This document shows, piece after piece, positions 34,608 through 46,699 of a stretch of DNA of 64,000 bases. The DNA is from an uncultured Gemmatimonadales bacterium (lineage in GTDB: Bacteria > Gemmatimonadota > Gemmatimonadetes > Longimicrobiales > Gaopeijiaceae): positions 1-64,000 of the forward strand of contig CALFPJ010000041.1 in NCBI GenBank assembly GCA_937919655.1. Direction: 5' to 3'. Positions within the stretch are counted from its first letter, which is position 1, and every line of letters starts with the position of its first letter. The position numbers and the translations under genes were made by a program. A model generated the notes under the pieces. It did not search any database. It was not told the DNA's origin and saw nothing but the letters and a program-made list of their open reading frames with translations.

Positions 34608-35161
34608 TGAGTGAAACTGTGGCGAACACGCACTGGTATGCGATCCAGTCCTATTCGGGGCACGAGAACAAGGTCCAGAGGCTGATCCAGCTTCGGATTG
34701 AGGAAGAGCCCGAAGAAGGGGATGCGCAACAAATCCGTCAGGTACTGGTCCCGACCCACGAAGTGGTTGAGATCCGTAACGGAAAGCGCGTGACCGTCAC
34801 AAAGCGGCTGTACCCGGGATATGTGCTCGTTGAAATGGTTCTGAATGAGCGCACGCAGCATGTCATCAACAATGTCCAGGGCGTCATCAAATTTGTGGGG
34901 CAGGGTCGGGCCCCGCAGCCGCTACGAGAAGACGAGATCAACAAGATCCTCGGTGTCGAGATCGAATCGGAGAAGGCAGCTCGAGAAGAGATTCCTTTCC
35001 ATATCGGTCAGGTCGTTGAGGTGACGCAGGGCCCGTTCACGGATTTCAGTGGTACCGTCCAGGAAGTCTACCCCGATAAGGGGAAGGTCAAGGTTGAGGT
35101 TTCCCTCTTCGGCAGGCCGACTTCGGTGGAACTCGACTACACAGATTTGAAGGGTTACTGA
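34607..35161 (+). CDS. nusG: Transcription termination/antitermination factor NusG
   Basis: 184 residues. The NGN domain (HWYAIQSYSGHENKVQRLI) binds RNA polymerase, and the C-terminal KOW domain (GPFTDFSGTVQEVYPDKGKV) contacts S10 or Rho. No insertion. Couples transcription with translation; conserved position secE-nusG-rplK. Confidence 0.97.
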   Translation: MSETVANTHWYAIQSYSGHENKVQRLIQLRIEEEPEEGDAQQIRQVLVPTHEVVEIRNGKRVTVTKRLYPGYVLVEMVLNERTQHVINNVQGVIKFVGQGRAPQPLREDEINKILGVEIESEKAAREEIPFHIGQVVEVTQGPFTDFSGTVQEVYPDKGKVKVEVSLFGRPTSVELDYTDLKGY

Positions 35162-35171
35162 GGGTTAATCG

Positions 35172-35597
35172 ATGGCGAAGAAGGTCGTTGGTTTCATCAA
35201 GCTCCACGTGCCGGGCGGGCAGGCGAACCCGGCACCTCCTGTGGGCCCCGCGCTCGGTCAGCACGGCGTCAACATCATGGAGTTTTGCAAGCAATTCAAC
35301 GCGAGAACCCAAGACAAACAGGGCATCACCACGCCTGTTGAGATCAAGGTCTACGCGGATCGGTCGTTCACGTTTATTACCAAGACGCCGCCTGCTTCCG
35401 TGCTGATTAAGCGCGCGATTGGGTTGCCGAAGGGCTCGGCTGTGCCGAACCGGGACAAGATCGGCAAGATTTCGCGGGCGCAGATGGAGGAGATCGCTCA
35501 GGTGAAGATGGAGGATCTCAACGCCGACGACCTGAACGCTGCCGTCCAGATGATTGCCGGCACCGCTCGATCGATGGGCATCGAAGTAGAAGGGTAG
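35172..35597 (+). CDS. rplK: Ribosomal protein L11
   Basis: 141 residues, normal length. The N-terminal segment [21 protein letters not shown] with its Pro-rich loop is the thiostrepton-site region; the C-terminal RNA-binding domain ends [11 protein letters not shown]. Ten bases after nusG. Confidence 0.97.
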   Translation: MAKKVVGFIKLHVPGGQANPAPPVGPALGQHGVNIMEFCKQFNARTQDKQGITTPVEIKVYADRSFTFITKTPPASVLIKRAIGLPKGSAVPNRDKIGKISRAQMEEIAQVKMEDLNADDLNAAVQMIAGTARSMGIEVEG

Positions 35598-35599
35598 GA

Positions 35600-35652
35600 G
35601 GGGCGAACACTCGCCCCGCCCACACCACTGGCTGAGAGCCGTCAGCCGGTGG
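35600..35652 (+). promoter_or_regulatory. Two hairpins between rplK and rplA
   Basis: Stem 1 is GGGGCGA/TCGCCCC (35600-35606/35611-35617). Stem 2 is an 11-bp stem CCACTGGCTGA/TCAGCCGGTGG (35625-35635/35642-35652) with loop GAGCCG. Ribosomal protein L1 autoregulates its operon by binding mRNA hairpins in many bacteria, sometimes just before rplA, so stem 2 is a candidate; the exact L1 motif is not confirmed. Confidence 0.45.
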
Positions 35653-35678
35653 GAGGGTTCACAAACGGCTCGTAAGAG

Positions 35679-36377
35679 ATGGCATACCAAGGCAAGCGTT
35701 ACGCCACGGCACGTACTAACGTGCCCGCAGGCGTCAAGTTCGGCCCCGAAGAGGCCGTCAAGCTCGTAAAGAGCTTGGCAACAGCGAAGTTCGACGAAAC
35801 CGTCGAAGTCGCGACCCGACTCGGAGTCGATCCCCGAAAAGCGGACCAACTGGTTCGCGGTACAGTCGTGCTTCCCCACGGAACCGGTAAGGCGGTTCGC
35901 GTCCTGGTCATTGCCCAGGGTGAGAAGGAGGCTGAGGCCACCGCTGCAGGCGCTGACTACGTCGGCGTCGAGTACGTCGAAAAAATCCAGGGCGGTTGGC
36001 TGGACTTCGACGTGTGCGTCGTGACTCCCGACCTGATGGGCAAAGTAGGCCCGCTTGGGCGAGTGCTGGGACCGCGAGGTCTCATGCCGACCCCTAAGGC
36101 TGGCACCGTCACCTTCGACATCGGCCGCGCCGTGACAGAGATCAAGGCCGGTAAGATCGAGTTTAAGGTCGACAAGACTGGGAACGTGCACGCTCCGATT
36201 GGGAAGGCGTCGTTCACTGAAGAGCAGCTGAAAGAGAATCTCGGCGCCTTCATGGATCAGATCGTACGCGCCAGACCGTCTGCGACGAAGGGCACGTATC
36301 TCCGTAGCGTCACTGTGTCCAGCACCATGGGACCGGGCGTTGCCATCGACCCGAATCTCTACCGCAAGGGGGCCTGA
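35679..36377 (+). CDS. rplA: Ribosomal protein L1
   Basis: 232 residues. Two-domain protein with the signature [20 protein letters not shown] and PKAGTVTFD. Binds the L1 stalk of 23S rRNA and commonly represses its own operon. Stop overlaps rplJ start by one base (TGATG). Confidence 0.97.
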   Translation: MAYQGKRYATARTNVPAGVKFGPEEAVKLVKSLATAKFDETVEVATRLGVDPRKADQLVRGTVVLPHGTGKAVRVLVIAQGEKEAEATAAGADYVGVEYVEKIQGGWLDFDVCVVTPDLMGKVGPLGRVLGPRGLMPTPKAGTVTFDIGRAVTEIKAGKIEFKVDKTGNVHAPIGKASFTEEQLKENLGAFMDQIVRARPSATKGTYLRSVTVSSTMGPGVAIDPNLYRKGA

Positions 36378-36904
36378 TGGATCGCACGAAGAAAGAAGGG
36401 TCCGTTGCGACGCTTCGCGATCGTATTGCCAAGGCGCCTGTGGTCTACCTGACCGACTTCACGGGACTCAGCGTCGCGCGGATGACACAACTGCGCCGCA
36501 CCCTTAAGGCGTCGGGTGCCGAGTTCGTCGTGGTCAAGAACCGCATTGCGAAGCGGGCTTTCGCAGAGACGGACCTGCCCGATGTTTCTGGAAGCCTGCT
36601 GGGGCCGACGGGGGTAGTCTTTGGCTATGAAGACGCGGTGGCCGCCGCGAAGGCGGTCAGCGACTTCGCCAAAGAAAACGATAAGAAGCCCACGTTTAAG
36701 CTTGGGGTCTTGGACAACAAGATCCTCCTGCCCGAACAGGTAAACGCGCTGGCTATGCTGCCGTCGCGTGAAGTGCTATACGCCCAGCTCGCTGGCGTTA
36801 TGGAGGCTCCGATGTCGATGATGGCGACGGCGCTAGAAGGGAAAATTCAGGAGATGGCCGGCCTGGTGGACGCGCTCAAAGCGGAGCGCGAACAGGCTGG
36901 ATAA
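36377..36904 (+). CDS. rplJ: Ribosomal protein L10
   Basis: 175 residues. N-terminal RNA-binding part (YLTDFTGLSVARMTQLRRTL, KNRIAKRAF) and C-terminal helix that docks L12 dimers. Coupled to rplA. Confidence 0.96.
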   Translation: MDRTKKEGSVATLRDRIAKAPVVYLTDFTGLSVARMTQLRRTLKASGAEFVVVKNRIAKRAFAETDLPDVSGSLLGPTGVVFGYEDAVAAAKAVSDFAKENDKKPTFKLGVLDNKILLPEQVNALAMLPSREVLYAQLAGVMEAPMSMMATALEGKIQEMAGLVDALKAEREQAG

Positions 36905-36926
36905 GCCCGCATCCCGGGCATGTAGT

Positions 36927-36982
36927 AGGGACGCGGGCGCGTCCCTGGTAACCAACAGGGTCAACCCATTCGCCGGCGAATG
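36927..36982 (+). repeat. Hairpin and palindrome between rplJ and rplL
   Basis: AGGGACGC/GCGTCCCT with a GGGC loop (36927-36946), then the perfect 16-bp palindrome CATTCGCCGGCGAATG (36967-36982), just before the rplL ribosome-binding site AGGAGG (36995-37000). Could protect or process the mRNA to give the higher L12 level; no terminator T-run. Confidence 0.5.
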
Positions 36983-37011
36983 CCGGAGTAATTCAGGAGG
37001 AAGTAGGTATC

Positions 37012-37389
37012 ATGGCGACGAATCACGAAGAGCTGCTCGACACCTTCGGTAGCATGACTGTTCTCGAGCTCTCGGAGTTCGTTGACGCCTTCAAGGACAA
37101 GTTCAACGTCACGGCTATGGCCGCGCCGATGGCTATGGCCGCAGGCGGGGCGGGCGATGTTGCTGCTGTCGAAGAGAAGGATGACTTCGACGTAGTGCTT
37201 GAAGGCGTTGGTGACAAGAAGATCCAGGTCATCAAGGTTGTTCGCGAGCTGACGGGTCTTGGTCTCAAAGAGGCCAAGGAAGTTGTCGACAGCGCACCGA
37301 GCACTGTCAAAGAAGGTGTAATGAAGGACGAGGCCGAGAAGATGAAGGCCAAGCTGGAGGAAGTCGGCGCCACGGTAGTGCTGAAGTAG
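37012..37389 (+). CDS. rplL: Ribosomal protein L7/L12
   Basis: 125 residues: N-terminal dimerisation helices, Ala/Met/Gly-rich hinge ([12 protein letters not shown]), and C-terminal factor-binding domain ([20 protein letters not shown]). Strong SD AGGAGG upstream. Confidence 0.97.
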   Translation: MATNHEELLDTFGSMTVLELSEFVDAFKDKFNVTAMAAPMAMAAGGAGDVAAVEEKDDFDVVLEGVGDKKIQVIKVVRELTGLGLKEAKEVVDSAPSTVKEGVMKDEAEKMKAKLEEVGATVVLK

Positions 37390-37494
37390 GGCCGCTGGGT
37401 CTGCAGCCTGTCCTTGGACAGCAGACGCGAACCCGGTCCGGCCGCACGTCGTGTGGTCGCGAACCGTCGCGAGACAATCTGGACTTGCATGCGT

Positions 37495-37539
37495 CCCCGC
37501 TGCGGGCACGCCCATTTGGGCAGTGCCCGCAGTTCGGGG
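37495..37539 (+). promoter_or_regulatory. Strong hairpin in rplL-rpoB intergenic region
   Basis: Nested stem CCCCG (37495-37499), CTGCGGGCAC (37500-37509), GCCC, loop ATTT, GGGC, GTGCCCGCAG (37523-37532), CGGGG (37535-37539): about 19 pairs. An upstream hairpin GTCTGC...TGTCC-TT-GGACA...GCAGAC lies near 37400-37430. In E. coli this spacer holds an attenuator and RNase III site; the location and length here fit a similar processing or attenuation structure. No poly-T. Confidence 0.6.
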
Positions 37540-37609
37540 ATACACGCGCTTGTCCCATGACTAAACGGAACGCCGCCCGCTAAACGCGGGTCGTCAAGGG
37601 GGACGTACG

Positions 37610-40600
37610 TTGGAACTGCGCAAAGACAATCGGCCGATTTTGAACTTCGCAAAGCTCAAAACGAACATGCCGATGCCGAACTTGCTGGATGTCCAGCTTC
37701 GTTCGTTCGAGAAGCTGGTTGACGCTGGTGCAAACCCGGAAGAGCAGTGGGATTTCGGGCTGGATCGCGTCTTCGCGGAGATCTTCCCGATCTCGGACGT
37801 GAACGACTATTTCACCCTGGAGTTCTTGAGTGCTGCTCTCGGGGAGCCGAAGTATTCGGTCGAGGAGTGCATCGAGCGTGATATGACCTATGCGGCGCCC
37901 CTAAAGGCGAAGCTACGTCTGATCGTTTGGGACGTCCCCGAGGAGGAGCGTGAGGCTCGGGCGAAGAAGCGTCGCAAGAAGAAGACGGCTCCGCCTGAGG
38001 ACCGGAAGACACAGGACATCATTGAGAAGGAAGTCTATCTCGGTGACCTCCCGCTCCTGACTGAGCTCGGGACGTTCATCATCAACGGCGCAGAGCGTGT
38101 GGTGGTGAGTCAGTTGCACCGTTCTCCGGGTGTGGTGTTCGAGGAGAACATTCACCCGAACGGTACCAAGCTCTATAGCGCGCGCATCATCCCGTTCCGT
38201 GGGTCGTGGGTCGAATTCACGCTCGACATCAACGACATCTGTTACGTCCATATCGACAAGAAGAAGAAGTTTCCTGCGACCGCCCTTCTCAGGGCTCTGG
38301 GCTATGGCTCGGACGCGGAGATCTTTCAGCTCTTCTACGACGTCACTGAGTTCAAGCTCACGGGCAAGACGGCGACCGCCCTCGTGGACCTCGAGGGCAA
38401 GTCCATCGCGCAAGAATTTGTCGATCCGGAGACCGGTGAGATCATCATCGAGAACGGCGACGAAATCGATACTGAAGTCATCGAGATACTTGAGCGACTT
38501 GGCACCAAGACGGTCAAGATCTACACGACGGACCGCGTCACCCCTCGTGGCGACAGTCCGCTGATCAAGAACACGATCAAGAAGGACCCGACGGACAGCG
38601 AATCGGACGCGTTGCATGCGATCTACTCGCTGCTTCGTCCTGGCGAGGCGCCTAACGTCGAGACGGCGCGGGAGGCACTTGAGCGCGTCTTCTTTAGCCC
38701 GAAGCGTTATGACCTGGGCCGTGTGGGTCGTTACAAGATGAACGGCCGCCTTGGGGTGAAACAGCCCAAGAATCAGACCGTCCTAACCAAGGAAGACTTC
38801 GTCTCGATCATGCGGCACCTGATCGAGTTGAACGAGGGCCGTGGGTATACGGACGACATCGACCATCTCGGGAATCGTCGTGTTCGCACGGTGGGTGAGC
38901 TGATCGCGAACCAGTTCAGCGTCGGCCTCAGCCGCATGGCTCGACTGGTCAAGGAGCGGATGTCGATCAACACCGATCCTGACAAGATCAACATCGACGA
39001 CTTGGTGAATGCTCGGACGGTGTCTGCGGTCATCCAGGCCTTCTTTGGATCGTCGCAGCTCAGTCAGTTCATGGACCAAACGAATCCGCTCGCGGAGATG
39101 ACGCACAAGCGCCGTCTCTCGGCGCTGGGGCCGGGTGGTCTGACACGGGAGCGCGCTGGCTTCGAAGTCCGCGACGTGCACTATTCCCACTACGGGCGGA
39201 TGTGCCCGATTGAGACCCCTGAGGGTCCGAACATCGGTCTAATCACATCGCTCACGACCCATTCGCGGATCAACGATCTCGGCTTTATCGAGACACCGTA
39301 CCGCATCGTCGAGAAGGGCAAGGTCACCGAGCGGATCGAGTGGCTGTCGGCGAACGAAGAGGAAGATGCCCGCATCGCTCAGGCCAACGCGCCAGTGGAT
39401 GACAAGGGCAATTATAAGAACGAGTTCGTCCTATGCCGGGCGCGTGGTGACTTCCCGCTGCTGAAGCCTGAGGACATCGATTACATGGACGTGGCTCCGG
39501 ACCAGCTGGTCTCGGTTGCTGCGGCCTTGATTCCGTTCTTGGAACACGACGACGCCAATCGGGCCCTCATGGGCTCGAATATGCAGAGGCAGGCGGTACC
39601 GCTCCTCTATACGGACGCCCCGCTGGTAGGCACAGGGCTCGAAGCCAAAGTGGCTTCTGACTCCGGTGCGGTGATCAGCGCTCGTCGCGGCGGCAAAGTG
39701 GTTCACGTCACCGCGGACGAGATCGTGGTCGACACCGGTTCCGTGAAGGAAGGAAATCCGGATCAACCGTTGGCGAAGCTTGCGCAGTTCGACCGTTATC
39801 GGCTCAAGAAGTATTGGCGCACCAACCAGGACACGTCCATCAACCAGCGTCCGCTGGTCAAGATTGGCGAGGAAGTGGTACCTGGTGACATCATCGCCGA
39901 CGGCCCGAGCACGGACTCAGGTGAACTCGCACTCGGCAAGAACCTGGTGGTGGCGTTCATGCCGTGGTACGGGTCGAACTTTGAGGACGCCATCGTCCTC
40001 AGCGAGAAATTGGTGAAGGACGACGTCTTTACGTCGATTCATATTCAGGAACTTGAACTGCACGTCCGGGACACCAAGCGCGGGATGGAAGAGATCACGC
40101 GTGAGATCCCGAACGTGGCTGAAGAGAGCCTGGTCGACCTCGACGAGCGCGGAATCGTGCGAATCGGGGCCCGGGTGAAGGCTGGCGACATCTTGACGGG
40201 TAAGATCACCCCGAAGGGTGAGACCGAGCTGTCACCGGAAGAGAAGCTCCTCACAGCGATTTTTGGTGAAAAGGCCAAGGACGTGAAGGACTCGTCCTTG
40301 CGCGTGCCCCCGGGCATGACTGGCACCATCATCGACGTCAAAATCTTCTCTCGCCGCATCGACGATCCGCTTCTTGAAAAAGAGCATGGAGCGAAGATCG
40401 GTGACCTCCGAGCCATGGAGCGTGAAGAAATCCAACGCATCAGCGATGCACGTGATGATGAACTGCGCTCGGTCCTTCAGCGTCAGAGCATCAGCCTCAT
40501 GCTCAAGAAGGGCACCGTTGAAACGGTACTGGACGAGGGCACGAAGCTGACCAAGGAGCAGATCGACGAGATCAACTTCGGTAAAGTCGATCTGTCGACG

Positions 40601-41857
40601 TTCAAGGTGCAGAACAAAGAGGCCAGTGAGCGTATCCGTCGGGTCGTCGACGAGGGGCAGGCTCGCATACAGCGCGTCAAGGACAAGACCGAGGAGCAGA
40701 TCGACAAGGTCTTCCAGCCAGACGAGCTGCCACCGGGCGTCGTTCAGCTCGTGAAGGTTTATGTGGCGGAGAAACGCAAGATCTCGGTCGGTGACAAGAT
40801 GGCCGGTCGGCACGGCAACAAGGGCATCGTCGCCCGGATCGTGCCGGAAGAGGAGATGCCGTTCATGCCGGACGGCACTCCGGTGCAGATCGTGCTTAAT
40901 CCGCTCGGTGTGCCTTCTCGAATGAACGTCGGTCAGGTTCTTGAGACGCATTTGGGCTGGGCGGGTAAGGTTCTTGGGTTCGAATCCAAGACGCCGGTCT
41001 TCCAGGGCGCGACTGAGAATGAGGTCGGTGCGCTGTTGAAGCTCGCTGGGCTCAAGTGGGTTCAGGACGCGCTCAAGCTCAAGGCGGTTCCGCCGGTGAC
41101 TGGCGACCAGATCGAAGCGCTCATAAGCGCGGCGAACGACTTGCCGGTCCTCATGGCGGGCAGTGATGAGGCCAAGGCGAGCGCCAAGGGCTCGACGTAC
41201 ACCCGCGGAATCGGGCAGTCGCTCGATGCCTATTTGTCGCTCAAGCTCGGTAAGAAGCAGCAGAAGTTCATCGATGACCTGATCGCGTTCCTGATCGAGG
41301 CCGCAGATGAAATTTCTGCGCGCGGCGAGCAAAAATCGTCGGACCTGTTCCCGGCCATTCAGAAGCTGAAGGGTCGGTCTGCAGTGAAGACGGGACTTGA
41401 TGACGCCGTGGTCGAACTCATGGAGCACGCCGAGATCCTCCCGAACGGGAAGATCTGGTTGCGCGATGGGCGGAGCGGTCGGCGTTTTGACGCTCCTGTC
41501 ACAGTGGGCTCGGTGTACATGCTCAAGCTAAGCCACCTTGTGGATGACAAGATCCACGCGCGCTCTATCGGACCCTACTCGCTGGTCACCCAGCAGCCGT
41601 TGGCCGGTAAGGCACAATTTGGCGGCCAGCGGTTTGGAGAGATGGAGGTGTGGGCCCTCGAGGCTTACGGCGCCGCACACACACTTCAGGAGATCCTCAC
41701 TGTGAAGTCTGACGACGTACAGGGTCGCTCGAAGGTCTATGAGGCGATCGTGAAGGGTGACAATCTGCCGAAACCAGGCATTCCAGAGTCGTTCAACGTC
41801 CTAGTTAAGGAACTACAGGCTCTTGGCTTGAGCGTTACGCTCGGGGAGAGGGAATAA
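37610..41857 (+). CDS. rpoB: RNA polymerase beta subunit
   Basis: 1415 residues. The rifampicin pocket reads [11 protein letters not shown] (480-490), with [12 protein letters not shown] further on, carrying wild-type equivalents of E. coli D516, H526 and S531, so rifampicin sensitivity is expected. Later come [17 protein letters not shown] and the C-terminal clamp region ending SVTLGERE. Start is TTG preceded by AGGGGGA; no good ATG alternative in frame nearby. A basic patch ([17 protein letters not shown]) near residue 115 is somewhat expanded. Confidence 0.97.
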   Translation: MELRKDNRPILNFAKLKTNMPMPNLLDVQLRSFEKLVDAGANPEEQWDFGLDRVFAEIFPISDVNDYFTLEFLSAALGEPKYSVEECIERDMTYAAPLKAKLRLIVWDVPEEEREARAKKRRKKKTAPPEDRKTQDIIEKEVYLGDLPLLTELGTFIINGAERVVVSQLHRSPGVVFEENIHPNGTKLYSARIIPFRGSWVEFTLDINDICYVHIDKKKKFPATALLRALGYGSDAEIFQLFYDVTEFKLTGKTATALVDLEGKSIAQEFVDPETGEIIIENGDEIDTEVIEILERLGTKTVKIYTTDRVTPRGDSPLIKNTIKKDPTDSESDALHAIYSLLRPGEAPNVETAREALERVFFSPKRYDLGRVGRYKMNGRLGVKQPKNQTVLTKEDFVSIMRHLIELNEGRGYTDDIDHLGNRRVRTVGELIANQFSVGLSRMARLVKERMSINTDPDKINIDDLVNARTVSAVIQAFFGSSQLSQFMDQTNPLAEMTHKRRLSALGPGGLTRERAGFEVRDVHYSHYGRMCPIETPEGPNIGLITSLTTHSRINDLGFIETPYRIVEKGKVTERIEWLSANEEEDARIAQANAPVDDKGNYKNEFVLCRARGDFPLLKPEDIDYMDVAPDQLVSVAAALIPFLEHDDANRALMGSNMQRQAVPLLYTDAPLVGTGLEAKVASDSGAVISARRGGKVVHVTADEIVVDTGSVKEGNPDQPLAKLAQFDRYRLKKYWRTNQDTSINQRPLVKIGEEVVPGDIIADGPSTDSGELALGKNLVVAFMPWYGSNFEDAIVLSEKLVKDDVFTSIHIQELELHVRDTKRGMEEITREIPNVAEESLVDLDERGIVRIGARVKAGDILTGKITPKGETELSPEEKLLTAIFGEKAKDVKDSSLRVPPGMTGTIIDVKIFSRRIDDPLLEKEHGAKIGDLRAMEREEIQRISDARDDELRSVLQRQSISLMLKKGTVETVLDEGTKLTKEQIDEINFGKVDLSTFKVQNKEASERIRRVVDEGQARIQRVKDKTEEQIDKVFQPDELPPGVVQLVKVYVAEKRKISVGDKMAGRHGNKGIVARIVPEEEMPFMPDGTPVQIVLNPLGVPSRMNVGQVLETHLGWAGKVLGFESKTPVFQGATENEVGALLKLAGLKWVQDALKLKAVPPVTGDQIEALISAANDLPVLMAGSDEAKASAKGSTYTRGIGQSLDAYLSLKLGKKQQKFIDDLIAFLIEAADEISARGEQKSSDLFPAIQKLKGRSAVKTGLDDAVVELMEHAEILPNGKIWLRDGRSGRRFDAPVTVGSVYMLKLSHLVDDKIHARSIGPYSLVTQQPLAGKAQFGGQRFGEMEVWALEAYGAAHTLQEILTVKSDDVQGRSKVYEAIVKGDNLPKPGIPESFNVLVKELQALGLSVTLGERE

Positions 41858-41859
41858 CT

Positions 41860-44800
41860 ATGATCGATTTCCCAAGGACCCGCGATCAGGGCAGCTCGGA
41901 CTTCGAGTTCATCCAGGTGAAGCTCGCCTCGCCCGAGGAAATCCGTGGCTGGTCGTTCGGTGAGGTAGTCAAGCCGGAGACGATCAACTACCGGTCGTTT
42001 AAGCCGGAACGCGACGGACTGTTTTGCGAGCGCATTTTTGGACCCGTAAAAGACTGGGAATGTCACTGCGGGAAGTTCAAGCGTATTCGCTTCCGCGGTC
42101 ACGTTTGCGACCGTTGTGGCGTGGAAGTCACGCTGTCCAAGGTGCGCCGCGAGCGGATGGGGCACATTGAACTGGCCGTCCCCGTAGCACACATCTGGTT
42201 CTTCAAGACGCTGCCGAGTCAGTTGGGCTACTTGATGAACATGACGCTGCGTGACCTCGAAAAGGTCATCTACTACGCCGCGTATGTCGTCACGAATCCT
42301 GGCAAGCAGGAGGTCGAATATCTCGACCTCCTGGACGAAGACGAGTACTACGATCTGCGGGTGAAGGCGCGGGACGAAGGGGACGAGACCTTCAAGGCTG
42401 AGATCGGCGCTGAAGGTGCGCGCACCCTCCTCAAGCTACTGGACTCGCCTGAGCGGAAAATCAAGGATCGCAACTCCGATGGCCGAGGTCTTGATCGACT
42501 CGCCACGTGGCTGCGCCATGAGATCCTGACCGAGACGTCGCAGCACCGCAAGAAGAAGAAGCTCAAGCGGCTTAAGATCGTGGAAGCGCTGCGCAATTCG
42601 GGTAACACACCGGACACGCGCAACCGCCCTGAGTGGATGATCCTAGACGTGATTCCGGTCATTCCGCCGGACCTTCGTCCGCTGGTTCCGCTGGATGGTG
42701 GGCGCTTTGCGACATCCGACTTGAACGATCTGTACCGGCGCGTGATCAACCGTAACAATCGACTCAAGAAGCTCATCGACATGCGTGCACCGGAGGTCAT
42801 TCTCCGCAACGAGAAGCGCATGTTGCAGGAAGCGGTAGACGCCCTGTTCGACAACGGACGCCGTTCGAAGGCGATTCGGGGTCGGGGCAAGCGTCCACTG
42901 AAGTCCCTCAGCGACATGTTGAAGGGCAAGCAGGGCCGTTTCCGTCAGAACCTACTCGGTAAGCGCGTCGACTACTCCGGTCGTTCGGTCATCGTGGTTG
43001 GGCCTGAGCTCAAACTGCACCAGTGCGGTCTGCCGAAGGCGATGGCCGTCGAACTGTTCAAGCCGTTCATCATCCACGAGTTGGAGAAGCGCGGTGAGGC
43101 CGAGACCGTCAAGCGTGCGAAGAAGATCGTGGAGCGGGCCGATCCGAAGGTTTATGAGGTCCTCGAGGACATCATCAAGGATCACCCTGTATTGCTGAAC
43201 CGTGCGCCGACATTGCACCGCCTGGGTATCCAGGCGTTTGAGCCGGTGCTGGTTGAGGGTAAGGCCATCCGGATCCATCCGTTGGTTTGTGCCGCGTTCA
43301 ACGCGGACTTTGACGGTGACCAGATGGCGGTCCACGTGCCATTGTCCTATGAGGCCCAGCTAGAGGCTCGTGTGCTCATGCTGGCTTCGAACAACATCCT
43401 GCTTCCGTCGAACGGTCGACCGGTTGCGGCGCCGACTCAAGACATGGTCATCGGGTTGTACTACCTGACCAATCCGGGGCTGCGAATCACGGACCTGGAA
43501 CGGGCCGCGGCGGACACCAAGACGCCGAAGGCTCGCCGCGACACTGCGGACGCCGAGCTGTCCGCGCTCTACAAAGATGCGCTGCGCTTCTCCACGTACG
43601 GAGAAGTCGAGATGGCACTTATTCAGGAAATGGTGCAGTTCAGGACCCCGATCTGGTATTGGGTTGGTAAGCAGTATGGTGAGGCGGAAGGATACTGGGC
43701 CCGTAGTGCGGCCGGGCGTGTCATGTTCAACTCCATCGTGCCCCCTGAACTCGGCTTCAAGAACCAGACGTTTGGCAAGAAAGAGCTCGGTGACATCGTA
43801 TTCGAGTCGTTCGAGACAAGCGGCCTCGGCCGCACGACTGAGTTCCTCGACGATCTAAAGAACTTCGGGTTCCGCTACTCCACCATGGGTGGAATCAGTG
43901 TCGGGATTTCCGACCTTGAGGTACCGCACGAAAAGGCGGAGATCCTCAAGGACGCGGACGAGCAGGTCGCCCGCTTCCAGAAGGCCTATTCGAGCGGCTT
44001 CATTTCGAATGGCGAGCGATATAACAAGGTCATCGACACCTGGACGCACGCGAACAACGACGTTGCGGACGCCATGGTACGTCACTTGGAGCAGTCGAAA
44101 GACGGTTTCAATCCGGTGTACATGATGATGACCTCTGGCGCCCGTGGTAATCGGGACCAGATGCGTCAGCTGTCCGGTATGCGTGGCCTCATGGCCAAGC
44201 CGCAGAAGAAGCTGACAGGTGGCATTGGCGAGATCATTGAAAGCCCGATTAAGGCGAACTTCCGCGAGGGCCTGTCGGTTGTGGAGTACTTCATCTCCAC
44301 GCACGGTGCGCGTAAGGGTCTTGCCGATACGGCATTGAAGACTGCCGACGCCGGTTATCTGACCCGTCGCCTGGTCGACGTGGCACAGGACGTGACGGTA
44401 ATGGAAGAGGATTGCGGCACCGTCCTCGGCCTTGAGATGACCGCGCTAAAGGAAGGCGAGGACATCATCGAGCCGCTCATGGACCGGATTGTTGGTAACG
44501 TCGCGCTGGAGGAAGTCTACGACCCGATCGACGGCGAGTTGCTCGTCTCGGGCGGCGCGCTCATCGACGAGGTTGCGGCGGAAGACATCGAAGAAGCCGG
44601 GCTTCAGATGGTGAAGATCCGTTCGGTGCTCACGTGCGAAGCGAAGCGTGGGATCTGCCGTCAGTGCTACGGCCGCAACTTGGCGACCATGAAAATGGTC
44701 GACATCGGTGAAGCGGTTGGCATCATCGCGGCTCAGTCCATTGGTGAGCCTGGCACGCAGCTCACGCTGCGGACCTTCCACATCGGTGGTACCGCATCTC

Positions 44801-46140
44801 GCATTGCTGCCCAGACGCAGCGGAAGTCGAAGATCGACGGTGTTGTCGGCCTCGAGCGCGTAACGGTAGTCGAGACGCCTGATTCGGACCGAATCGTGAC
44901 GTCTCGCGAGGGCCAGATTCTCTTGAAGACCAAGGACGGCGCCGTCCGTAGTCGCCTGTCCGTGCCTTACGGTGCGAAGATTTCGGTGAACGAGGATCAG
45001 GTCATCGACGCTGGGGAGCTGCTCTTCAGCTGGGATCCGTATTCGGAGCCCATCGTGGCTGACTCTGCAGGTGTGATCGCGTTCGTCGACATCGTCGATG
45101 AGCAGACCATGCGCGAGGAGTTGGACGAATCCACTGGGCGTCGTCAAATGACGATTATCGAGGATCGGGAAAAGAAGCTCCACCCGACCATCCAGATCCG
45201 GAAAAAAACCAAGGGATCTGAGAAGCTCCGCGAGTTTATTGTACCTGTTGGCGCACAGCTAACGGTGCGGAACGGGGAAGATGTCAAGCCGGGTGACACG
45301 ATCGCGAAGATCAGTCGTGAGGTGTACAAGAGCCGCGACATCACCGGTGGTCTCCCCCGCGTGGCTGAGTTGTTCGAGGCGCGTCGTCCGAAAGATCCGG
45401 CGGTGATCACGGAGATCGACGGTGGCGTCACGTTCGGCGGCATCAAGCGTGGTAAGCGTGAGGTACACGTCACGCCTGATACCGGCGAACTACGCACCTA
45501 TCCTGTGCCGGTTGGTAAGCACATGCGGGTCCACGAGGGCGATCGCGTCCGGGCGGGTGACCGTCTTAGCGAGGGTCCCATCAACCCGCACGATATTCTC
45601 GCGATCAAGGGGCCGAGGGCCGTTCAGGAGTATCTGCTGAATGAAGTCCAGGAGGTTTACCGGCTCCAGGGTGTGAAGATCAACGACAAGCACATCGGTG
45701 TGATCGTGCGCCAGATGCTTCAGAAGGTTCGCATCACCGACTCCGGCGAGACGGATCTTCTTGAGGGCGAGAACGTTGACCGTACGGAGTTCCGCACGGT
45801 GAACCAACGCGCCATCGGGGAGAATCAGAAGCCTGCTCGTTCCGAGCCGCTCTTGCTCGGAATTACCAAGGCAAGCTTGACCACCGAGTCGTTTATCTCC
45901 GCGGCATCGTTCCAGGAGACGACTCGGGTACTGACCGACGCTGCGGTTCGCGGCGCGCGGGACGACCTCAAGGGCCTGAAGGAGAACATCATCATCGGGC
46001 ACTTGATCCCGGCCGGTACCGGTGCACACAGGTATCAGTCAGTCGAGTTCATGGTCGAGCAGTCGTATTACGACGAGGAGATCATCCCTCTTGGCGAGCC
46101 AAGTGCGGAACTCGCGGGTTTGGGGCTCGGCGACGACTAG
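41860..46140 (+). CDS. rpoC: RNA polymerase beta' subunit
   Basis: 1426 residues. Zinc ribbon [20 protein letters not shown] near residue 67-86, the catalytic Mg site [15 protein letters not shown] with D483, D485 and D487, bridge-helix region [14 protein letters not shown], second zinc site [15 protein letters not shown], and [12 protein letters not shown]. Starts 2 bp after rpoB stop. Confidence 0.98.
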   Translation: MIDFPRTRDQGSSDFEFIQVKLASPEEIRGWSFGEVVKPETINYRSFKPERDGLFCERIFGPVKDWECHCGKFKRIRFRGHVCDRCGVEVTLSKVRRERMGHIELAVPVAHIWFFKTLPSQLGYLMNMTLRDLEKVIYYAAYVVTNPGKQEVEYLDLLDEDEYYDLRVKARDEGDETFKAEIGAEGARTLLKLLDSPERKIKDRNSDGRGLDRLATWLRHEILTETSQHRKKKKLKRLKIVEALRNSGNTPDTRNRPEWMILDVIPVIPPDLRPLVPLDGGRFATSDLNDLYRRVINRNNRLKKLIDMRAPEVILRNEKRMLQEAVDALFDNGRRSKAIRGRGKRPLKSLSDMLKGKQGRFRQNLLGKRVDYSGRSVIVVGPELKLHQCGLPKAMAVELFKPFIIHELEKRGEAETVKRAKKIVERADPKVYEVLEDIIKDHPVLLNRAPTLHRLGIQAFEPVLVEGKAIRIHPLVCAAFNADFDGDQMAVHVPLSYEAQLEARVLMLASNNILLPSNGRPVAAPTQDMVIGLYYLTNPGLRITDLERAAADTKTPKARRDTADAELSALYKDALRFSTYGEVEMALIQEMVQFRTPIWYWVGKQYGEAEGYWARSAAGRVMFNSIVPPELGFKNQTFGKKELGDIVFESFETSGLGRTTEFLDDLKNFGFRYSTMGGISVGISDLEVPHEKAEILKDADEQVARFQKAYSSGFISNGERYNKVIDTWTHANNDVADAMVRHLEQSKDGFNPVYMMMTSGARGNRDQMRQLSGMRGLMAKPQKKLTGGIGEIIESPIKANFREGLSVVEYFISTHGARKGLADTALKTADAGYLTRRLVDVAQDVTVMEEDCGTVLGLEMTALKEGEDIIEPLMDRIVGNVALEEVYDPIDGELLVSGGALIDEVAAEDIEEAGLQMVKIRSVLTCEAKRGICRQCYGRNLATMKMVDIGEAVGIIAAQSIGEPGTQLTLRTFHIGGTASRIAAQTQRKSKIDGVVGLERVTVVETPDSDRIVTSREGQILLKTKDGAVRSRLSVPYGAKISVNEDQVIDAGELLFSWDPYSEPIVADSAGVIAFVDIVDEQTMREELDESTGRRQMTIIEDREKKLHPTIQIRKKTKGSEKLREFIVPVGAQLTVRNGEDVKPGDTIAKISREVYKSRDITGGLPRVAELFEARRPKDPAVITEIDGGVTFGGIKRGKREVHVTPDTGELRTYPVPVGKHMRVHEGDRVRAGDRLSEGPINPHDILAIKGPRAVQEYLLNEVQEVYRLQGVKINDKHIGVIVRQMLQKVRITDSGETDLLEGENVDRTEFRTVNQRAIGENQKPARSEPLLLGITKASLTTESFISAASFQETTRVLTDAAVRGARDDLKGLKENIIIGHLIPAGTGAHRYQSVEFMVEQSYYDEEIIPLGEPSAELAGLGLGDD

Positions 46141-46169
46141 GACCTTCTTGACCGGTAGCGCGACGAAGT

Positions 46170-46212
46170 AAACGGAGGGGAATCCCGAGAGGGATTCCCC
46201 TCCGTTTATTTT
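46170..46212 (+). terminator. Intrinsic terminator after rpoC
   Basis: Perfect 17-bp stem AAACGGAGGGGAATCCC (46170-46186) / GGGATTCCCCTCCGTTT (46191-46207), loop GAGA, followed by ATTTT. Marks the end of the rpmG-rpoC transcription unit. Confidence 0.92.
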
Positions 46213-46293
46213 GGGGGTTCCGGTTCATGCTCGACGCTCTCGATCGAAGCGCCTGCGGAGGCAACCTTTTACTTAGGCTCGCGGTCAAACCCC

Positions 46294-46680
46294 ATGAAGC
46301 ACCTGGGGACCTACGGTGGATCCAACATGCGCATGACTACGCCGATCGCACGGACGGAGCGACTCCTCGTGGAAGCCCTAGAGGCGGAAACACTGATCTA
46401 TGACCTCCAGAGCCACACCGCACACTGCTTGAACGCTGCTGCTGCGCATGTGTGGACGATGGCGGATGGCACACGAACGGTCTCGGACATCGTGACGACG
46501 CTGCCATAGATAGGCTTGCCGGCAGATGAGTCGATCGTCGCGTCCGCCCTGGACGAGTTGACCGCCGCGGCGCTGGTCACCGTGCCCGACCCGCCGCACG
46601 CCTGGGGCGGAATCAGTCGCCGTCAGGCGCTGCGCGCGCTGAGGATGGCGGCGGGGGCCTCGCTCCTCGACGACCCCGAA
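46294..46680 (+). pseudogene. PqqD-family protein, interrupted by an in-frame stop
   Basis: The first 71 codons give a PqqD-like winged-helix domain (LLVEALEAETLIYDLQSHTA then HCLNAAAAHVWTMADGTRTV). An in-frame TAG at 46507-46509 follows. Beyond it the same frame continues GLPADESIVASALDELTAAAL and ISRRQALRALRMAAGA, as expected for the rest of such proteins before a membrane segment. After about 46665 family resemblance ends although the frame runs on to 46854. PqqD-like proteins bind precursor peptides for radical-SAM or other RiPP enzymes; no partner is nearby, so this is an orphan relic. Confidence 0.65.
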
Positions 46681-46699
46681 CGAGGGGACGTCAGCCACT

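Noticed and set aside
40232-41428. Long minus-strand open frame (398 codons) opposite rpoB
   Set aside because: It mirrors rpoB codon structure, has no family resemblance, and similar long antisense frames occur opposite every GC-rich gene here.
46507-46509. TAG in the PqqD gene as programmed recoding (pyrrolysine)
   Set aside because: No pyrrolysine genes or structured downstream element are visible, and the protein also degenerates further on; simple decay is likelier.
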